From Calonectria ilicicola (lineage: Eukaryota; Ascomycota; Sordariomycetes; Hypocreales; Nectriaceae): a DNA stretch of 64,000 nt. The notes under the pieces were generated by a model, which saw only the letters and a program-made list of their open reading frames with translations, searched no databases and was not told the DNA's origin. Below are positions 1 to 10,653 of this stretch, piece after piece; position 1 is the first letter of the stretch; each line of letters begins with the position of its first letter. The position numbers and the translations under genes are program-made. The DNA is taken from positions 3,534,001 to 3,598,000 of the forward strand of contig CP085835.1 of the NCBI GenBank assembly GCA_020809705.1. The letters are read 5' to 3'.

Positions 1-450
1 TTAGTGTTTTAATAGCTAATCAGGCTCCCTTCCGTTATGGAGTAACACCAGTAATTGCCGAAGTCACTGACCTCGAGATTAATCCATGCCAAGAGCCAGC
101 AAAATAGTGGTGAGTCTAGTACTTTTGGACTTAGCCAACAATGGTTTTTTTTAGAAGGCAGTTCGTGAGCAGGGAGAAAATTGGCTCTATGGATCCGATG
201 ATGAAACTACGGGCCTTTCTGCATTAGCACCAAGTGAGTGGCCATCAAAAATTGTGAATCTGGCTTTGGCCACGATTTGGCGGATCGAGAAAAAATCAAC
301 TACTTTCATTATTTATTTACTCCTATTTTTTTCTGGTTCTATTATTAAGACAGAGCAACCCCGAGTTTATAATTTGTCGATTGTGATGAAATGAGTTACT
401 GTACAATTTTTGTATGATTTAAAAAAAAGAATCAATGGACAAATAGTTCT
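1..450. other. Left edge, no confident gene
   Basis: Positions 3-107 (+) form a short open stretch that ends in TAG and reads like protein (it includes VTDLEINPC), so this could be the 3' end of a gene that starts outside the window. It is too short to name. The rest is AT-leaning sequence, including the 3' flank of the zinc-finger gene to the right. Confidence 0.3.
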
Positions 451-2207
451 CTAACCAACATAATGCCTAATCCAGGAGTTACTCGTAATACTACTTGCCC
501 TATCTAAACGCCCATTATCGAATAGTTGTGATAATGCTGGCAATACCCTATCAGCTAAAACATCGTCGAAGGACACTGATGCTAGCAGACGGGAGCTTAT
601 ATCTTTCAAGTGAGTTGCAACATGAGTTATGAGCCCGAGGTTAGAATCCTGTCCGTTCCAGGGGTCCTCTAGACAAAGGGTGCAACTGAAGTCGCAGGTA
701 CCGGATGTTGCCGGCTGGTAAGATGCATCCGTTAGGAAGTCTAATAGCTCTTCATCCTCATCAAAGGACCCGGGATGGCTCGCACGCATGTGTTCCTTGA
801 ACAGCGTATCAGTCTCAAAGTTTGGATAGCCTTGCTTCTCGGACGCGTGGGGCCAGGCTCTGCAGGTCCACTTGTCCTTTTTTAAAGTCTCTGGATGAGC
901 TTCCTGAATATGGTTTATCCAGCCCACCTCATCTTCATACAAGGTATACGGTACTGGACATGGTTCTATAAAGCAAACATAAAGGCATTCTGATGGGGTA
1001 GGTTTCGTCTTATGATAAAAGCTTCCCCGTGAATCAAGAACGAAATCTGTTTCAATGGGTTCAAGGCCAGTTCCAATTCCCGCCAGTTTTTCATCTCCCA
1101 GACATTGGACTAAAGCGCGTGATTGGGCGTGGAAAGTGGAACGGCGTTGATGAAGCTGTTCGATATCATGAAACTGCTTCTGTCTCGGTTCTATGGGCAT
1201 TGACGAGACTTTTCGAAGACCCTGACTAAGAATCCTTTTCCCGCCGTAGTATGTATCAACAAGTGATCCATTTAAATCATGTTTTGATTCTGCCAGTGAC
1301 CAAAACCGGGCGGAGCTGGCCCGAGAAATCCGGTGCCAGACAAAGCTCTCAGCGTGAGGAATGAGTTTTGAAACTGCTCGGTGCGATTGACGGTAAATAT
1401 CATCTCTGAATCTAGTTTCTATCGCGGTTAGATCGTTTTTTGGAATGTTTGTAGTCCGATCAGAGATCGAAGGTATCCATTCCACTATTTTAAAAAGTTT
1501 GCCCATCAAGATCTCAATTATCTTCTTGGTTTCGGAAATACGCCCAAATTTGAAGCTGGGTTGTTCTGAAAAGGAAAGCTCTGAGGGTGTCAACAGATAA
1601 AAGTCTGAATCTTGAGAGCGCATTGAGATGGTATCCGTAAAGTCCACTTTGAGAACATCAAGTGCCGCGATGCATGACGAGATTGAGCCGGTGTCATTCT
1701 TTCTGACCTTTGTTGGACGTGACCTTATCCCTGGTGGTTTACGCCTTTTTCGAGTATTAAAATTGGTAGAAGTCGAAACTTTAACCCCTGGAGATGATTT
1801 CTCTTGACTGAAGTCCCTCATTGAAGTGGTGGAGGGGCATTTTTTCAAAACTAGGCGGCAGTGAGCCAGTGGTGCATGATTTTGCCCTAGGCGTGGGATG
1901 GCAAACCTTCAAACTGTCGATTAAGTACGCTGAAAACGTGATCTATTATGATGGAAACGTCTCTATCAGTGTCTAAAAAGTCTAAGTTAGTAGCACTTTC
2001 ATCCAGGCGAAGTTTTTGTCCCCATCTCTCCAATTCGCCAGTGCGTTCTGGCTGCCACCCTGCAAGGAGCTTCTTAGAAGACAGTGACCTCGCAAGGGTG
2101 ACACACGTCTTCCATTTCTTGCCAACAGGGTCTCTCAGAGAATCATGATCTTGGAATGGCGCGTGAATATCATGGCACGGGAGCTTTGGATCTTTCCCCC
2201 GCTTCAT
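451..2207 (-). CDS. Fungal C2H2-type zinc finger protein, two exons
   Basis: Exon 1 is 1907-2207 and exon 2 is 451-1850. The 56-bp intron has a GT start, a CTCAC-like branch site and a TAG end, and joining keeps the frame to give about 566 aa. The N-terminal part is helical and charged, followed by a basic stretch (KRRKPPGIRSRPTKVRK). The C-terminal part (roughly residues 390-540) has Cys/His spacings of degenerate C2H2 fingers: CLYVCFIEPC with HIQEAHP, then WTC with HMRASHP, then CTLC with HVATHL. This finger array is common in ascomycete proteins of unknown role that often lie near NLR-like or incompatibility genes. It is transcribed in the same direction as the gasdermin-like gene, 534 bp downstream of it. 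The family call is fairly sure; DNA binding and a role in the neighbouring cell-death locus are not shown. Confidence 0.72.
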
Positions 2208-2741
2208 GATGAAGGATGAACTGTTGAGATGGCGCTAAGGATAGAACAAAAATGGGCTACAGTGGGGAGGGAAAAAAAAGAAGAGATTGCAAACAGCGCC
2301 GGGCAAAAGGATCTTCACTGACTCTGCTTCACTGAGACTACGAGGCTGGGGATGGGATGAATGTCAGGTCAACGCAGGTGGCGAACATTCGGGGGTGGGA
2401 AAGGGAAAGGGGAAAAGAAAGGTAAGCGAAACGCGCGATGATTGGCGTGATGACTTTGAGGCTTGAAATTACAATTCCCGAGACAAGACTTGGAATCCGG
2501 CGGCACCGCACACAGCTGACGGTGACACGTCAGACGGCATGCACAGTCCAGCCCGTGTTTTAAATCTCAAGAGATGGTTGGTTGTCACATGTATGTAAAT
2601 TGCCAATAAATGCCCACTTCTGCCTAGCTATGCCTCGTCGGTCGCCTGACAATAAATAGCATCGTTGCCTCTCTGGCCCCCAGTCCATCGCCACAGCGCA
2701 ACTGGGCTGTACTCCACAGTACTCGTCACACCTCGTTATTG
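2208..2741. other. Intergenic, no gene seen
   Basis: This 534-bp spacer lies between two genes on the minus strand. It should contain the promoter of the zinc-finger gene and the 3' end of the gasdermin-like gene. A 61-codon open stretch directly after the gasdermin stop has no recognisable features. Confidence 0.5.
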
Positions 2742-3569
2742 TCATTGCGCCACGCCAGAGTCATAGCACACTTGTTCTCCGAACTCCAAAAAGTCGAGGC
2801 TTTCAATTTTCCGGTTTGCTGGTGCTGCACCATCCTCATCCTCATCCTCATCCTCCTCATATTCATCTTCTTCGTTGAATTCCGTCTCGCCGTACTTAAA
2901 CGGTTGAGCCCAAAATTTGGGCTTGTATTTTATTTCGTGTAGGGCGTACTGGAACACAAAGTCGGTGGCTTTGCTGAACGAGTCCTTTATCTCAGTCTCA
3001 TGTTTACCAGTACCACTGATCTTCGCATGAGCCGGGATGCTGGCGCTTGTGAAATCGCCATCAAGATTGACGTCGCCCTGAATGATAGCTTTTTCGCTTG
3101 TTTCCAGCCTAGCAGACCGTGCCCAGCGGATGCCTGTGACCATGTACAATTTCTTAAAGTAGCTCGTGATGCAGTACTGCGACTCGATCCAACTCACAAC
3201 ATTGGCATCCTTCAACGCCTCTTGACCATAAGCATCGTCAAATGGCATGACTTCGCCATGTAGCTCTTCAAACTTCCAATCTTCGACCCATTTGTATTCG
3301 TTTTTGAGCTGAGTGCTAAAACCTAGTGGGATGCCAAAGATTTTGGCCCACGCTTTGAACTCGTTCTCAAGCTTTTCGGAGCGCAGGAGATTTCGGTCAG
3401 ACCAAGTCTTGTCGATTTGGATCCGCTCTGGAACTAAGTCTCCGGACTTAGTAATCCTGCAACTCATCGGGTTCCGTGGCTCTGTTAATATTTGTCCCAT
3501 CCTAATAATGCCTGATGGCTGGTAATCCCTCGAATGGGTAAAAATCCAAGGCTTGGCGTGGCTCGACAT
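2742..3569 (-). CDS. Gasdermin-like (HET-Q1/RCD-1 type) pore-forming cell-death protein
   Basis: This is a single exon of 275 aa from the ATG that begins MSSHAKPW; the frame stays open to 3668, but the family pattern starts here. I recognise a widespread ascomycete protein pattern: an N-terminal PWIFTHSRDY and IRMGQILTEP block, a central YMVTGIRWARSA strand, a small polar/Gly/Ser stretch and a conserved DFVFQYALHEIKYK strand. After that comes a run of about 15 acidic residues and a tail of roughly 25 residues. Equating this family with fungal gasdermins is inference. It rests on the size, on the short C-terminal tail after a linker (HET-Q1 of Podospora loses about 5 kDa from its C-terminus when cut by the subtilisin-like HET-Q2), and on the divergent DUF7580-subtilisin gene next door. 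It would act at membranes after cleavage. No signal peptide or membrane span is visible. The reading frame is intact. Confidence 0.62.
   Translation of the reverse strand: MSSHAKPWIFTHSRDYQPSGIIRMGQILTEPRNPMSCRITKSGDLVPERIQIDKTWSDRNLLRSEKLENEFKAWAKIFGIPLGFSTQLKNEYKWVEDWKFEELHGEVMPFDDAYGQEALKDANVVSWIESQYCITSYFKKLYMVTGIRWARSARLETSEKAIIQGDVNLDGDFTSASIPAHAKISGTGKHETEIKDSFSKATDFVFQYALHEIKYKPKFWAQPFKYGETEFNEEDEYEEDEDEDEDGAAPANRKIESLDFLEFGEQVCYDSGVAQ
2831..2854. repeat. CATCCT hexanucleotide repeat inside the gasdermin-like gene
   Basis: CATCCT units in tandem encode the Asp/Glu run on the minus strand. The run lies between the conserved core and the C-terminal tail, where slippage would change linker length without a frameshift. 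Confidence 0.7.
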
Positions 3570-4009
3570 TGCTAAAAAGAGAGCTGAATATATTGCTTTT
3601 CTTGAGTAGAAGGTCATGGAAATTCTTTTTGCACAGGATGTCTCAGCCTTTAAATATAACCAATACACCCCCCATCATGCAGTGGCCCACCCCCGCAGCT
3701 CACCCCCCCTTAAGTTATAGCCCTCCCTGCCTCGAGCCAAAAACGGCAAATCAGGCTGTGAAATTAGCGGGTCTGATAATGCAACGCTTGATCAAATTTG
3801 GTCCTAGACTCGTTTGTTTAGAAGCGGCTGGTAATATTATTTCTGCAAAGGAATGCATTGGTAGCTAAATCTAGTCATTGCGCCTAACCTATTAAACAGG
3901 CCACCAACTAGCAAAATCCCTCACCTCAACCCCACCTTACGATATAACTTCTTGCTCCTCTCATGGTGAATTTTCAATTAGATTTGTGTCTTAGTTACCG
4001 TTGCGCGCA
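3570..4009. promoter_or_regulatory. Shared bidirectional promoter of the gasdermin-like and protease genes
   Basis: A 440-bp space separates the two divergent start codons, so both 5' regions must lie here. There are C-rich tracts (such as ACCCCCC near 3667) and short AT-rich patches, but I recognise no specific operator. Confidence 0.5.
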
Positions 4010-7000
4010 ATGTCATTCACTTCCCCCACCAAAGTAGAGCTATTGCGACAAACCGCTCCCGTCATTGCGGATGCGGCTAAAGCGGTCTCGATAAAAATCC
4101 GGGACAATGAATACCAACTCTTCCTGGAAATGATGGATATTGAGCTTCGATATACTGAGCTCCATCTTAATACTCTGGTCACAAGTAGGAAGCGGACAGA
4201 TTCTTTAGATGAGATCAACGACGCCATACCGCTCCAAAGCATCAACAACATAATTTCAGAAGGGTATCTAAATACACCATCTCGTATACACCAACTGGTA
4301 CCGGAATATGTAAGTCTTAATTCCGTTGTAATTTACTTTACCAATTATTGCAATGTCTGCGCAAGGCCATAAAAGTTACTTTGCCATGATCATGTTGTGC
4401 GCTTGCTCAAAAGGTTTATTTCTCCAGGATTCGAACAAATTTGCCCAAGATATACGTCAATTCTCTACGCTTTGCAAGCTTTATCATTATGTCTGGAACC
4501 TGGACCAGCCCGACGTTGACAATCATCTAGGAAAGGCACATAGCTTGATCCTAACTAGCATGCCGTTACAGGACAGGCAGAGGTTAATCGGCCAATTGCT
4601 TACCTTGAACAGCTTTCTCCATGAACAGACTTCAGTCCACCGCAAGACTTGGTGTAAAAAGAAGGTCCCAGAAGTCCGTAGCAGGTTCCAAAAACTGCAC
4701 AGGGCCTTGGAAAAAGTCCAGGTCGCCAAGGATGAGCTTTCTCCAGATAAAACCGACGATGGATCTCTCGCATTCTTTCAGGAAGCGAAACTACGGCTTG
4801 AAGGCCCTTGGTTTACAGAGTCGTCAGAAATATTGCCGTTTAATATTCTACTTTACAGCCCAGGACGCGAACATGTTCAAGAGGTTACTGTACAAGAGGA
4901 TACTGAAACGTAAGCCTCAATGTTTCCATCATTGCCCCAATTCGTAGGCTTACTGGTTACTAATTTCTGGAAAGGGATCCATTGCTAACTGAAATATCCG
5001 AAACTTTTTTCGATTCAGACATCTGTCTCCCCTTTGTTTTGAACGAGCAAGGAAACCTTTGGAGAAAGAAAACATTTATGTGCAAATCAAAATCTGTTTA
5101 CAGGGACGATGAAAGTGACAAGCATACCGAGGTATCATTGCAAAAACTTGTCCGACAAGCAGAGTTGTTATATGAAGAGAAAAACATATTAGCAGCTGTA
5201 TTATCCCACTCATTGATTCACCTCTTTGGTTCAGACTGGTTGAAGGACACCTGGACCATGGGAGATATTTCATTATTCTGTCACAAGGATGATAAGATTC
5301 CATTCAAAATAAACTTGAGAAAACCGTATATTACAGGGGCGAGAAAGGATTCCATAATCGAATTTTCTCCTAGCGGTAAAGCAAAGCGGAAGCAGGACCA
5401 ACACGATGCGATCCATCACCATCCTCAAATGCTCAGATTATCTCTCTTGTTGATGGAACTTTTTCTTGGCAATCAAGTAGAAAGATTCTACAACAAGATA
5501 TCAGCGAAATCTCGAGAAGAGTATAGTCCCAACCGCCTTCTGAAACTGGCAAAAGAGATGCTCGAAGAGTGCAAAAAAAGATGTTCGCCGCGATGCGCCC
5601 TCATTAAAGCCGCAGAGCATTGTATCCAACAGGAGCCATTTAAAGGCCAAGCCAACGTCCCATTTGATGATTATTCAGATCCCAAATTACTAGACTATAT
5701 ATACCACAACATTGTCGCACCGCTAGAAGAGGACGTCATCAAAGATAAGGAATGCACCACGAAACTCAGTAGCGATGGTCTAGAATCCTTCAGGTCGCTA
5801 CTAGATCTGGATCCCCAGGATCCAATCCTGTATTGCAATATCCCAAACTATTCCACTTTAGACCATCTCCGCATGGACCCGCCACAGCCATATCTGGATA
5901 CGAAAAATGGACACCACTGGGAAAATGACAATGAAGAGGTCTCCTACATACTTGAGGACTTGGCAGACTATGGAGACCCTTTGGAATCGTCGAGGTAAGT
6001 TCTCATTGCGCCAAAAAAGGAAATAGAGAAAGAAAAAGAATAGTAGTTAACAATACTTCATTTCGCTACGCTAACTTGCTGAGTACAGTGGTATCCAACT
6101 GTGGAACGAGTGGCTACTTTCACTTGACGCAATGCATAAAAACTTGAGCCAAATCTTGCCAAGACAGGTACCTCTCAGTCCTCCTGAGAAAGAAAAGCTC
6201 GTCAGGATAGCAATCATCGACTCTGGCTGTATTGAGGATGTGAAAAAACAGTGCGACGAGAACCAGGACAACAGTGGCATCGTGTTTGGAGGCTGGCGTG
6301 ACTTTGTAAGTGGCACCAACAAGACGCCAGTGGATATTTCAGGTCATGGTACTGTGATGACAAACATCTTGATTAAGACCATTAAATACGGAAAGATTTT
6401 CGTAGCTCGTGTATTTGATAAAGCCAAGGCAACTAAGACTACCGCAACTAGTATCGCAGCAGTATGTTTCATTCCTTGTTCCAGAGGAGCCGATACCCCA
6501 CGCCACGAAAGAGCCTTGAATTTGCTGATGGTTATTGAAGGCAATTGAGCATGCAGTAGATTCATGGAAGGTTGACATAATCAGCATGTCTTTTAGTCTC
6601 AATGGGTCACCGCAAGCTGTTGAGAAAGCTATAGATTATGCAGCAAGCCGGCAGGTGCTCATGTTCGCGGCTGCATCCAACGGCAAACACAACGATAAGG
6701 CAAACATTGGGTTCCCTGCATCCCTGGGTAACCGTATTATATGTGTCAACTCACATAACTATGGTCAGTCTCGGTGCGAGTTCAGTCCTGAGGGTATGCC
6801 CAACCGAGCCAATTTTGCTCTACCAGGGGAGGGAATCAAAGTACGTGGAAAAGATGGGAAAGAGACAACAAAGCAAGGAACATCGTGTTCTACACCAATT
6901 GCGGCGGGGATCGCGAGCATTGTGCTTGATTACAGCATCGCTGTTAATGGCAGTTCGACGGCGGGGTGGTGGACTGGCGGTAGAAATCGCCTCAAAGATG

Positions 7001-7176
7001 TCAACGTAATGAAGCAACTGATGCTCCAAGAAATGACTCGTTCGAAGTTAGAGGGGCTTGGATCATATAACGCTATTAAGCCTTTCCTATTGTTTGAGAG
7101 TAATTCAGAAAGAACAGTATCGCAAGCACTTGAAAGGAGAGTGCGCGAGAGAAACCAAGATACAATCATTCATTAG
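4010..7176 (+). CDS. DUF7580 domain plus subtilisin-like (S8) serine protease, HET-Q2 type
   Basis: There are five exons: 4010-4309, 4428-4909, 4975-5994, 6089-6461 and 6541-7176. All junctions are GT-AG and phase-compatible, giving 936 aa. The first ~600 residues match the fungal DUF7580 pattern, including EKNILAAVLSHSLIHLFGS and WTMGDISLF. The C-terminal third is a complete subtilisin domain: Asp about 645 in IAIIDSG, His about 687 in DISGHGT, oxyanion Asn about 772 in AAASNG, and Ser about 840 in GTSCSTP. There is no signal peptide, so it should be cytosolic, unlike secreted subtilases. The gene is divergent from the gasdermin-like gene. HET-Q2-like proteases of this kind cleave the C-terminal tail of gasdermins and start cell death. 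That this protein cuts its neighbour is inference. The N-terminal half may serve as a sensor or oligomerisation region. Confidence 0.85.
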
Positions 7177-7526
7177 CTTAGGGTTTATTATGCCAGATTC
7201 GAACCCACTTCATGAAGTAACAGTGGGTGTAATACCCTTTCATTAATTTCCAAAGCCACTAGTAAAGAACATGTTTGTCTTTATGGATAAAATTAGTTTC
7301 GTTTAATTTTCTTCTTCCACGGCATATATTCATTTTCCCAGTAGCAACTTATAATACAACTTTTATATTTTATTATTTGATACATATTTCCTATGTTATT
7401 GGTTCTCATTTGATCCTGACCTGATGCTGATGAAAGTTACAGTGGGGTCATAACTATCACTAGCAATAAATAGCCAACACCATGTTCAACCATTAGCTGA
7501 GGAACAAGATTCTCGAGTTTCGATCT
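7177..7526. other. Convergent intergenic spacer
   Basis: AT-rich 3' flank between the converging protease and transporter genes. No gene is seen. A GTTCGAA motif near 7195 is not part of a foldable tRNA. Confidence 0.6.
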
Positions 7527-9072
7527 CTACCACTTGCTACCAAGATTACGATCACACAAAAGCCGAGCGCCAAAAAATACAATGCCAGACGTGATTAGCG
7601 TCGCGCCTGTAAATATTATCAAGTGTTGATACTCTTCATCAGTACTGTGACGGAGGAATGCACCACCAATAGGCGTTCCCGTAAACACTCCAATGGCTCC
7701 CAAACTGAAGAATGCGCCCAATCTAGCTCCGATGTTTTCATCGGGCGAGATGCGCGCAACCACAGATGGGATAATGCTAATATAGATACCAGAAAAATAA
7801 CCTAAAAATGTCAAATGGATCACCCGTGATGACGCAAATTGGAATACTCACCATAAATGCACACAAATGTGATGATGACACCGGTATTTGATGACAGCAT
7901 CCACATGGTTAGACAAACTACACCGCAAATACACGATGTCGGATACAAAAGATTGAGCGTTCCCATCCAACTGGCAATAAATCCACCACTGTAAATAGTC
8001 GTAAGTATCGTGCGATTCCAAATCGGGCCGAATTTCAAGAACGTACGTTACGCGACCGAAAAAGCTCGATGCATTAATGATAGATAGCAGGTAGTTGCTA
8101 ATATTAGAGTCTGGGTGATGCAGCTTGAAATAAGGCTCTGTCCGCTTGTTAGTTTCCACCAACCGAGGGCATATCACTCGGGACTTACCAATGAAATTTA
8201 AAGGAACGTAAATGCCGAGGTTTCCAATAACAAGGGCAAGTGCCATTACACAATATCTCGGATCCCGGAAGCCCCTAAAGTCAAGAATCTCCTTTGGAGA
8301 CTTTAGAGGCTGTTGTGAGCGATTGGGCTTTGAGATGCACATGGCAAGTCCATAGCAGAATATGAAGAGAAGTGCCATAATTCTAACCGTCCATGGAAAT
8401 CCAATTCGAGGGACAAGATGGGAAAACATGATTGGGAGGCTCATGCCGCCTGCGCTACTTCCGCCTGCAACGATACCCATTGCAATGGCGCGCTTTTCTT
8501 TAAAGTACTGACCGGTGACGGACAGAGCTACTTGGGTTCCAAAGGGAACGGTGAGTCCGAAAAGGACGCCCTAACATCGGTTTGAATACATTTCTTTACG
8601 ATTTAATTGATTGGCAAGGTACCTGACTAAGAAATTGCTGCCAAATGTGACCAGGCTGGACAAAAGAGAGTCCAAGGCAGGAGACTACGGCCCAATTGCG
8701 CCCGCTAGGTATAGCCACTTTACAATGATGTGAGCAGTGTGTTTTTATTATACTTAATTGGCATGTACGACCTACCTTGAGTCCATATGCATCAAAGAGG
8801 ACCCCAGTGATGGGGCCGACAACATACATGAGTCCGAGTTGAAGAGATCCAATAAGGGCAATGAGAGATTGAGAATAACCAAGAAGATAATTATCGGTGT
8901 AGTAGTCTTGAAAAAACCCATAGCTATTCATATAGCCGAAGCACACAAAGTAGACCAAGAACGACCCAGCAATGGTGAGCCATGCTTCTCGGGTGTTTTC
9001 GTCGGGCTTCTGTTTGAAGTCGGTATCATTTTGGGCGATAGCACGCTCTTCAACATCAGGATTGGTCTTCAT
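7527..9072 (-). pseudogene. Monocarboxylate-transporter-like MFS gene with two frameshifts
   Basis: Exons can be traced at 8776-9072, 8623-8717 (with a frameshift), 8189-8570, 7852-8137 (with a frameshift) and 7527-7801. All introns are canonical and 48-58 bp. Reading across the breaks, the protein has an N-terminal cytosolic tail, WLTIAGSFLVYFVCFGYMNS as TM1, then YSQSLIALIGSLQLG, IAMGIVAGGSSAGG between TM4 and TM5, NASSFFGRV in the TM7-8 loop and ARLGAFFSLGAIGVFTGTP near TM10. This is the fungal MCT/SLC16-like MFS pattern. Frame is lost near 8690, after WLYLAGAIG where CCG TAG follows, and again near 8043, between GRV and KFGPIWN. Each break introduces stops. Either the gene is a recent pseudogene or the assembly has two errors; the rest is well preserved. 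The substrate is unknown. Confidence 0.75.
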
Positions 9073-10010
9073 ATTGGGCAGACAGGAACCAAACGATGGC
9101 TTTTTAGGGGGACTTGTCCCCAAGCGAAAGAAAAGAAAACATTTGCGCGTCGCCGAACTAATATTTTTTTTTCCTCTGCCGGATATCGGCGCTACCCGTT
9201 GCGATTGAAAAATTCATCTACGCGGCCCGCACAAGGGTGAGTCACGCCGATTCACCGATGCAACTTGGGTTTAGTCCCAGAATTTTCCTAGACCGCCAGT
9301 ATGAGGTGGAGAGGTTCTTCCTTCAGTGGGGTTGCAGTGGATCAATTTCCCCAGACTGTAACTGTATCTCACGGATGGTTCTACTGCTCGTAATTGTTGC
9401 GAAAGCATAGAATTTAGGATAGGCATGAACTATTCTATTGCAATCAATTTAAATTCGTTCTTTGTCCTTCTTTCTCATAAAATAGTCGACGTTGTTCAGG
9501 TTCAAGGTCATCACGTGCTCGCAGGTATTTATCGACCGTTATGCACGTTTAACCGAAAGCAATATACTGCAACCCACCTTCTACTCACCTTTTGCTGACC
9601 GATCTTCGGGGTGAGTGTGGAGTAAGCATGTTGGGGCGAATCATGACGTTGCTTCATCCATCACCGCTATGCTCATTATAGATAGACCCGGCAGCGTTGT
9701 GTGGGAGAGGTATGGAGCCTTTCGAGCTGAGAGGGCAGCATGCAAATGACTGAAACTTGGGTTTATTTAGGATCGTTTTTTAATACCAACTGTGCTAAAT
9801 TTCTTTTAATTTGCGTCTCCATCTGGTCCATTGATTCAGATAACAGGAATACATGTTCGTCTTGCACGATTGGTTCGTCAAATCGAGGTATGCTATTTTG
9901 GAAAGGCCAAAGACTTTCCGAAATCATTATCAGTAAGACAAAAGGAGATAAAAAGAGGCTGAAAGTGGTATAAACTCTAAGTCACCATAATTAACCAATT
10001 CTCTGTGGAA
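9073..10010. other. Intergenic, no gene seen
   Basis: About 940 bp with only short, unconvincing open frames. It should hold the promoter of the MFS gene and the 3' flank of the small minus-strand gene. Confidence 0.5.
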
Positions 10011-10653
10011 TTACGAGTCGACAAATAAAAGGTGGGATCGAGGTGAGTATTTCCAAACAATGTAGAGGCTGTCGCCGCCACGACCCTCATTGATTTCATT
10101 GCTCATACCGTCCCAACCTCGAGGAGGTTTATCCTCGAGATACTCCGATCGCCATAAGCCTATCTCTGAAATGTGCCTTTTTTATATGAGTTTAGCGAAT
10201 CTAGTTGTGATCGAAATGACAACTCACTCTGTAGGCCTTTCTTTACTAGACCAGTGTATATAACGATTTTCAGCGGGAGAGCCGTCGAGAATAGTACCGA
10301 GGGTGATATCGTCTCGATCATCATCGTACTCATCTGTAACGACAATCCAAATTTTATCCATTAAATCCTAGCTGTTATCAGCACGGATAACACGAAGCCA
10401 AACGCGACTGGCAATAATGTTAAAACAAAATTAATATCAGAAAGAAAGACCGGGCGCAATTAGATTTTACTCACTCGCCTCCAAATCCGTAGTTTATGTT
10501 CGGGCTGAGAACATTAATTTCGCGAACAATGTCATCTGGTCTGTCATTGTTGCTCTGGCCGTAAACCACCTGTGGGGTATCAGCCTTTTCGTCATGTTGG
10601 TTCTGAAGAATGCAACATATTTTGATGGAACCAACAAAGGGGTTTTTACCCAT
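10011..10653 (-). pseudogene. Small protein with two GGD repeats, one in-frame TAG
   Basis: Three exons fit together: 10475-10653, 10247-10407 and 10011-10165, with introns of 67 and 81 bp and matching phases, giving 164 codons. The only break is a TAG at 10368-10370, between RADNS and DLMDKIW. Two similar units are visible: REINVLSPNINYGFGGDRVW and, near the C-terminus, MSNEINEGRGGDSLYIVW. They resemble the N-x-G-x-GG-aromatic repeats of small beta-rich proteins such as MABP-type folds, but I cannot name the family. The stop could be a point mutation (CAG or TGG to TAG), readthrough or a base error. If real, only the first third or a restart at MDKIW would be made. The exon structure supports a once-functional gene. 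Confidence 0.5.

Noticed and set aside
2739..2942. Open frame antisense to the 3' part of the gasdermin-like gene
   Set aside because: Its Leu/Ile run is the mirror of the acidic codon repeat on the other strand.
7190..7225. GTTCGAA-type word resembling a tRNA B box
   Set aside because: The surrounding bases do not form a T-stem, anticodon arm or acceptor stem on either strand.
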